Below are positions 59,927 through 64,000 of a stretch of 64,000 nucleotides of DNA, one piece after another. The DNA is from Anaerolineae bacterium. Its GTDB lineage: Bacteria > Chloroflexota > Anaerolineae > Aggregatilineales > Phototrophicaceae. The stretch is taken from NCBI GenBank assembly GCA_022822305.1, contig JAJEBY010000003.1, positions 434,001 through 498,000 on the forward strand. The letters are read 5' to 3'. Both the position numbers and the translations under genes were made by a program. The number at the start of each line of letters is the position of its first letter. Position 1 is the first letter of the stretch. Under the pieces are notes generated by a model that saw nothing but the letters and a program-made list of their open reading frames with translations, made no database searches and was not told the origin of the DNA.

Positions 59927-61357
59927 ATGGCAAAGTATGTCCCGCCCGCTTCCGCGAAGGAATCGCCCGGCGCCTTGCTGCAGTGGGCTAATGAAAATGG
60001 CATCGTTGAGATTGATATGCGCTTCGTCGACATCCGTGGCGTGCCGCAGCATTTCAGCATGCCGATTCAATCCGTCGACGAGGGATCGTTTGAAGACGGC
60101 TTCGGATTCGATGGCTCCAGCATTCAGGGCTTTCAGGCCATTAATGAATCGGACATGATCCTGCTGGCGGACCTGGGCACCGCCTATGTCGACCCCTTCT
60201 TCAACTACAAGACCCTGGCGCTCTATTGCGACGCTCACGACCCGCTCAGCCTCGCACCGTATGCGCTGGACGCGCGCGGCGTAACTCGACGGGCGGAAGC
60301 CTATCTGGACAATTCGGACCTCGCCGATGTGGCCTATTTCGGTCCCGAAGCTGAATTCTTCATGTTCGACAACGTGCAATACAGCTCGTCGGAAAACAGC
60401 AGCTACTATCGCGTCGATTCCTTCGAGGGCGACTGGAACAGCGGCAATGAAGATCCGGCGCAGGGTCACATGAACCGCATCAAGATGGGTTACTTCCCGC
60501 TATCGCCGCTGGACAAGACACAAGATGTGCGCGCCGAAATGGTGCAGGTGATGCTGGATGTCGGCATGGAAGTCGAAGTGCATCACCATGAGGTCGGCGG
60601 CGCCGGCCAAGCCGAGATCGACTTGAAATACGCGCCGCTGCTGCAAATGGCCGACATGATGGTGACCTACAAGTACATCGTCAAGAACGTGGCGCTGAAC
60701 AACGACCTGTATGCCACCTTCATGCCCAAGCCGCTCTTCGAGGAAAACGGCTCCGGCATGCACGTGCATCAGTCGCTGTGGAAAGACGGCCAGCCGCTCT
60801 TCGGTGGCGACATGTACGCCGGTCTTAGCCAAATGGCGCTCTGGTATATTGGGGGACTAATCAAGCATGCGCCGGCCTGCGCCGCCTTCACCAATCCTAT
60901 CACCAACAGCTATCGTCGTTTGGTGCCGGGTTACGAGGCGCCGGTCAATCTTGTTTATTCGGCGCGCAACCGCTCGGCCGGCATCCGCATCCCGATGTAC
61001 AGCAACAATCCCCAAGCCAAACGCGTTGAGGCGCGCTGGCCTGATCCGGCCGCTAACCCCTACCTGGCGATGCCGGCGCTGTTGATGGCGGGCATCGATG
61101 GCATCAAGAATCAGATTGATCCGGGCGCGGCCTCCGAAGCCGATCTCTATGAAGGCGATCATGAGACGCCGGTGATGCCGGGCAACCTGGGCGATGCGCT
61201 GCGCGAGCTGGATGCCAATCGCGGCTTCTTGCTCGAAGGCGGCGTATTCACCGACGCATTCATCGACAACTACATCGAGTACAAGCAGGTTGAAGATCAG
61301 GATGCCGTGGCCATGCGCCCGCATCCCTACGAGTTTGAGCTCTACTTCAGCATTTAG
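59927..61357 (+). CDS. glnA: Glutamine synthetase, type I
   Basis: A 476-residue GS-I. N-terminal beta-Grasp (I-D-M-R-F-V-D-I-R-G-V-P-Q-H-F), F-G-F-D-G-S-S-I-Q-G-F metal/glutamate region, G-P-E-A-E-F-F-M-F (Glu ligands), E-V-E-V-H-H-H-E-V-G-G-A-G-Q-A-E-I, G-S-G-M-H-V-H-Q-S, N-R-S-A-G-I-R-I-P and the Glu-loop. It makes glutamine from glutamate, ammonium and ATP. The adenylylation Tyr motif (NLYDLPPE) of GS-I-beta is not visible, so feedback or protein-level control is more likely. AAAAGGATGATAGG serves as the SD. Confidence 0.96.
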   Translation: MAKYVPPASAKESPGALLQWANENGIVEIDMRFVDIRGVPQHFSMPIQSVDEGSFEDGFGFDGSSIQGFQAINESDMILLADLGTAYVDPFFNYKTLALYCDAHDPLSLAPYALDARGVTRRAEAYLDNSDLADVAYFGPEAEFFMFDNVQYSSSENSSYYRVDSFEGDWNSGNEDPAQGHMNRIKMGYFPLSPLDKTQDVRAEMVQVMLDVGMEVEVHHHEVGGAGQAEIDLKYAPLLQMADMMVTYKYIVKNVALNNDLYATFMPKPLFEENGSGMHVHQSLWKDGQPLFGGDMYAGLSQMALWYIGGLIKHAPACAAFTNPITNSYRRLVPGYEAPVNLVYSARNRSAGIRIPMYSNNPQAKRVEARWPDPAANPYLAMPALLMAGIDGIKNQIDPGAASEADLYEGDHETPVMPGNLGDALRELDANRGFLLEGGVFTDAFIDNYIEYKQVEDQDAVAMRPHPYEFELYFSI

Positions 61358-61370
61358 CGGGGTCAGCCTA

Positions 61371-61408
61371 CCCCTCCCCCAGCCCCACCCCAAAGCATTG
61401 GGGAGGGG
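61371..61408 (+). repeat. C-rich inverted repeat after glnA
   Basis: CCCCTCCCC (61371-61379) pairs with GGGGAGGGG (61400-61408) across a C-rich 20-base loop (9-base stem). The form recurs in intergenic DNA of many GC-rich genomes. It may act as a transcript end, but there is no T-run. Confidence 0.45.
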
Positions 61409-61532
61409 AGCTAACTGCGCGCGAGCACGCTGCATTGGCCAGCGAAACGCAACGCTGACAGCGATTGACAGGCAAGACGGGGCGCTTGGCGGCGAATGCC
61501 AATCAAGCCTTGGATTTTCTCTCTAAACAGGA

Positions 61533-62624
61533 TCAGAACTTCTGCGCCGCGAAGGGCGAGTTGGTCCAGTCGGTCTCGCTGAAGCCGGGCGGGTCATGAC
61601 CGCCGATGGTTTGCCAGGGCAGCGCGCGTTCTCGCATCCAATCGATCTTCCCCGCATAGGCGCGACCAATTCGCTCCATCAAATCGATCTCATCCTGCCC
61701 GTTGGTGTCTAACCCAAAGGTCGCTGGATCCAGCGCTCCGCAATCAATTTCCAGATTGTGTTCGACATTTTCCCTCGTGAGCGCCGGATTGTAGCGGCGG
61801 AAATCCATTCCCCGATAGATGGCGCGGGTCATGAAGACCTGCTGCAGCGCGGCGTCGTCCATGCCTTCGTTAATCAAATACTCGATCCACGATTTCAGAC
61901 CAAAGGCGCCGCCGCGTCCTTCCGGCTGCAGGTTGGGCTGATAGCCGTTGCCCAGGGAGAGATGGATGAGGTTCTCCGGCTGCAAGTCCAGGTATTCAGC
62001 CGCTTCAATCGACGCGGCCAGACAGGGATTGCCGTAGGAACCGACGCCGCCATCGACCAGATTGCCCTGAACAGGCGGGAAGAACAGCGGCGCCGCCACA
62101 CTGGCCGCCACAGCGCCGGCCAGGGGCCAATGCGCGAACATTGCCGCGCCCGGTCCCTGGTTGATCAAATAATAGGTATTGCTGGTGCGCAGATCCTTGG
62201 TGGTGAGCAATAGGGCGATCCCGTCGATGTCTGCCAGGCGCTTGCCTTCGGCATAAGGTCCGAGCGCTTTCAGGAAGGGCTTGTAATGGTACATATGCCG
62301 CGTGCCACTGAGCAGGAAGCGCAGCCAGCGAAAGCGCTTGACCCGGGCGAAGGCGCGCGGCAGGCGCGATTTGTAGACTTCGTCCATGATTTCGCGCGCG
62401 CTCATGCCCAACGCCAATCCGGCGCAGATGACGGCGCCGGTGCTGGTGCCGCCGACCAATCTGAACAGCTCATAGGCCGGCTTGCCAGTTTGCTCTTCCA
62501 GCCAGCAGAGTATCGCCAGCGCGATGACGCCCCTCATGCCGCCGCCGTCAATCGACAGGATGAGGTCTTTCCCGTAGGGATTGAACAAGAATCGGTAGCG
62601 CTGATCGTCGGTCATATTGAGCAT
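61533..62624 (-). CDS. Patatin-like phospholipase
   Basis: A 363-residue acyl hydrolase. Oxyanion loop DGGGMRG (26-32), nucleophile Ser61 in GGTSTGA, and catalytic Asp191 in LVDGGVGSYG complete the Ser-Asp dyad. No signal or membrane segment; it is intracellular or exported by an unknown route. It hydrolyses fatty acyl esters of phospholipids or neutral lipids. GATAGT ends 7 bases before the ATG and a palindrome lies just upstream. Confidence 0.93.
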   Translation of the reverse strand: MLNMTDDQRYRFLFNPYGKDLILSIDGGGMRGVIALAILCWLEEQTGKPAYELFRLVGGTSTGAVICAGLALGMSAREIMDEVYKSRLPRAFARVKRFRWLRFLLSGTRHMYHYKPFLKALGPYAEGKRLADIDGIALLLTTKDLRTSNTYYLINQGPGAAMFAHWPLAGAVAASVAAPLFFPPVQGNLVDGGVGSYGNPCLAASIEAAEYLDLQPENLIHLSLGNGYQPNLQPEGRGGAFGLKSWIEYLINEGMDDAALQQVFMTRAIYRGMDFRRYNPALTRENVEHNLEIDCGALDPATFGLDTNGQDEIDLMERIGRAYAGKIDWMRERALPWQTIGGHDPPGFSETDWTNSPFAAQKF

Positions 62625-62639
62625 TGTCGCAACTATCGC

Positions 62640-62654
62640 TGATTAAGTTAATCA
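62640..62654. promoter_or_regulatory. Candidate operator upstream of the patatin gene
   Basis: TGATTAAGTTAATCA, a perfect 7-1-7 palindrome, occupies most of the spacer between a weak -35 and the GATAGT -10 of the patatin gene (minus strand). A repressor bound here would control it; no cognate regulator is known. Confidence 0.45.
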
Positions 62655-62720
62655 TGACCTGGGCGGATGCACAAGCGAGCGGCGCGCGCCATCACAGGAC
62701 GGTCGCCGACAAATGCAGCC

Positions 62721-62749
62721 TTGTTAACGGCAGCCATCTTGGATATACT
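62721..62749 (+). promoter_or_regulatory. tRNA-Gly promoter
   Basis: TTGTTA (62721-62726), a 17-base spacer and TATACT (62744-62749); the tRNA begins 13 bases later at 62762. Confidence 0.6.
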
Positions 62750-62761
62750 GTCTGCCACTCT

Positions 62762-62833
62762 GCGGGCATAGTTCAGCGGTAGAACATTTCCTTGCCAAGG
62801 AAAAGGTCACGGGTTCGAATCCCGTTGCCCGCT
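62762..62833 (+). tRNA. tRNA-Gly (anticodon GCC)
   Basis: 72 bases that fold into a full cloverleaf: acceptor GCGGGCA/TGCCCGC (62762-62768, 62826-62832), D-stem GTTC/GAAC (62771-62774, 62782-62785), anticodon stem TTTCC/GGAAA (62787-62791, 62799-62803) with GCC at 62794-62796, and the TTCGAAT T-loop with stem CGGG/CCCG. The discriminator is T and CCA is not encoded. It reads GGC and GGT codons. Confidence 0.97.
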
Positions 62834-62839
62834 ATGTGA

Positions 62840-62866
62840 AACCAATCGTCTGCATTGGTTTTTTGT
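62840..62866 (+). terminator. Rho-independent terminator of the tRNA-Gly gene
   Basis: AACCAAT (62840-62846), a 7-base loop, ATTGGTT (62854-62860), then a T-rich run TTTT-G-TTT. A good intrinsic terminator just after the tRNA. Confidence 0.8.
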
Positions 62867-62978
62867 TTGAATCAGACTGGATAGCAATCAGGTAAGAATC
62901 GCGCTTGTCGCGCTGTCCGCAAGGATGCGCGCCTTCAAAATTGGCCGGGCGCGGATAGAAAGATCAGGAGTGTGTCGC

Positions 62979-63371
62979 GTGGAAAGCACTGCCAAAACCG
63001 CCGAGATAAGAGATGACGCGCAGCTGGTGATTGAGGTTATCAGCGAGAAGGAAGACATCCAGTTGGATTATACGGCAGCGTCGATTTCCTGGCTGGATAC
63101 CTATATCGATGAACACCGCGCCGAACTGGACACGCGGGAAAAAGCACTTTTGCAGGAGAAATTTGGCGCCTATCTGGGTGAATCAATCCGGCGCAATTTC
63201 GGCGGCGAGTGGGTGCGCGAGGACGAAGATCGCTGGTTGATCGCGTTCGGCGAAACCGCCCGGACGTCGCCATATGAAATCATCGGCGAACATCTCGATC
63301 ATCACATTCCGCTGTCAAGCATATTCGAGCATATCCCCGATCAGTTCAATCGCCGCGCCGCGCAGAACTAG
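62979..63371 (+). CDS. DUF3806-like small protein
   Basis: 130 residues from the GTG at 62979, which has AGGAG (62966-62970) 8 bases before it; the ATG at 62925 is the alternative. The C-terminal ~90 residues (S-W-L-D-T-Y-I-D-E-H-R, L-G-E-S-I-R-R-N-F-G-G-E-W-V-R-E, I-P-L-S-S-I-F-E-H-I-P) have the helix-then-beta layout of DUF3806. No signal peptide, no membrane segment. It follows the tRNA terminator and is not linked to other genes. Confidence 0.6.
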   Translation: MESTAKTAEIRDDAQLVIEVISEKEDIQLDYTAASISWLDTYIDEHRAELDTREKALLQEKFGAYLGESIRRNFGGEWVREDEDRWLIAFGETARTSPYEIIGEHLDHHIPLSSIFEHIPDQFNRRAAQN

Positions 63372-63469
63372 ACGACGCGCGGTCAGCAATCGCGAGCGAA
63401 GGGTGTCACAAATGTGGCGCCCGTCTTTTGTCCTAATGAAATTGGAATTGTGACTGGGAAAGCATCGCG

Positions 63470-64000
63470 TCAATTGTAGTTATAGGCGTTGGCGGCGTAT
63501 TCCTTGGCAGTGCCCGCCACCACCGCCAGCGTCATGCCCCGTTCAGCCGCCTGCTTCTTGGCGGAATCCACCTCGCTCTTGAGCCGGAGCAATTCACGGT
63601 CATCGGCATCGTAGGTTAACCCGTCATTGACGAGCAATTCAGCGATTGAAGACAAGAGCGTGTTGCGCATCATCAGGCCGACCAAATCGCTGATGACGGC
63701 GACGATATCTTTTGCATGCTCTGCTTCATAGGCAACGTGCAACGCTTGCCGATAGCGGGTCAACGCTTCCGGCAGGCGATTGGCTGCGGTCAAGACCTGG
63801 CCCAGCAGTCGCAATTGCTGCGCTTCGGCCGCTCGGTCATGGATTTCCCGCGCAATATACAGCGCCGATGTATGAAAGTTGACCGCTTCGCTCCAGCGCT
63901 CCATTTGCACATGGACGGCGCCGAGGCCGCGCAATACCTGGCCTTCCATCGCCCGATTGGATTGCCGCTTGAAGTGATCGTTGGCGCTTTCCAGCATGGT
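63470..64000 (-). CDS. Tetratricopeptide-repeat protein, C-terminal part
   Basis: The frame is open through the window end, so the N-terminus is missing. At least 176 residues remain, with three TPR-like helix pairs (R-A-M-E-G-Q-V-L-R-G-L-G-A-V-H-V-Q-M-E-R, A-E-A-Q-Q-L-R-L-L-G-Q-V-L-T-A-A-N-R-L-P-E-A-L-T-R-Y) and a helical tail. TPR proteins mediate protein contacts; the rest of the protein, perhaps an ATPase or kinase, is outside. Stop codon at 63470. Confidence 0.75.
   Translation of the reverse strand, partial: TMLESANDHFKRQSNRAMEGQVLRGLGAVHVQMERWSEAVNFHTSALYIAREIHDRAAEAQQLRLLGQVLTAANRLPEALTRYRQALHVAYEAEHAKDIVAVISDLVGLMMRNTLLSSIAELLVNDGLTYDADDRELLRLKSEVDSAKKQAAERGMTLAVVAGTAKEYAANAYNYN

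Overview
This 64 kb chromosomal segment comes from a GC-rich bacterium that fits the phylum Chloroflexota best, probably near Anaerolineae. That placement is inferred from gene content: a Hanks-type kinase among 2TM-domain membrane proteins, a fused homocysteine methyltransferase/MTHF reductase, PPC and LysM exported proteins, a LexA with a GAAC-N4-GTTC-type box, and no outer-membrane assembly or LPS genes. There is no rRNA, CRISPR array, phage or transposase. The one RNA gene is a tRNA-Gly (GCC) at 62762-62833. Most of the window is ordinary housekeeping DNA, with long antisense ORFs that are GC artefacts.

Layout. 1-9.9 kb: a partial CARDB protein, a Trm9-like methyltransferase, a DUF4032/ParB-fold protein, a response regulator whose receiver lacks the phospho-Asp, HMT-MTHFR, a lytic transglycosylase, lexA with an SOS box inside its promoter, dprA, an excisionase-type regulator, a GT2 glycosyltransferase and a small coiled-coil/TM protein. 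9.9-14.6 kb: a metal ABC importer (TroA-like binding protein, ATPase, two permeases) behind a DtxR/MntR-like operator. Both permeases have C-terminal cytoplasmic extensions and one has a six-cysteine insertion in a predicted outer loop. 15-21.9 kb: exported or surface proteins, a PAS histidine kinase, a four-repeat PPC protein and a gamma carbonic anhydrase. 21.9-26.9 kb: five same-strand genes for membrane proteins, including a Ser/Thr kinase fused to a 2TM domain. 27-35 kb: a Rieske oxygenase, an SDR, DUF2442, DUF58, a GNAT, a large FAD/Fe-S dehydrogenase and a DapA-family lyase. 35.3-38.5 kb: a CUT1 sugar importer without its ATPase.

38.5-42.3 kb has an accessory flavour. ilvD is flanked by a low-GC gene with an R-x4-H HEPN-like motif and by an overlapping pair, a papain-fold peptidase-like protein and a small helical protein. 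42.3-53.9 kb: a CaiB/BaiF CoA-transferase, a PcrA/UvrD helicase, a 1215-residue class A PBP with a long cytoplasmic N-terminus, two paralogous ~110-residue proteins of unknown function, hemD-hemC and an exported L,D-transpeptidase. 54-64 kb: an epimerase and a lactonase, a MarR-DrrA-DrrB-like efflux operon with an autoregulatory operator over the marR start codon, glutaminyl cyclase, glnA, patatin, tRNA-Gly, a DUF3806-like protein and a truncated TPR protein.

Two genome-scale patterns appear. A ~72 bp double-hairpin repeat ending in TGTAGGGGCG occurs twice complete and once as a half copy. Several genes have a -10-like hexamer only 5-8 bases before the start codon, which suggests leaderless mRNAs. 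No complete new defence or mobile system is visible. The best leads are the modified metal importer, the 2TM/kinase array, the small paralogue pair and the two low-GC inserts around ilvD.
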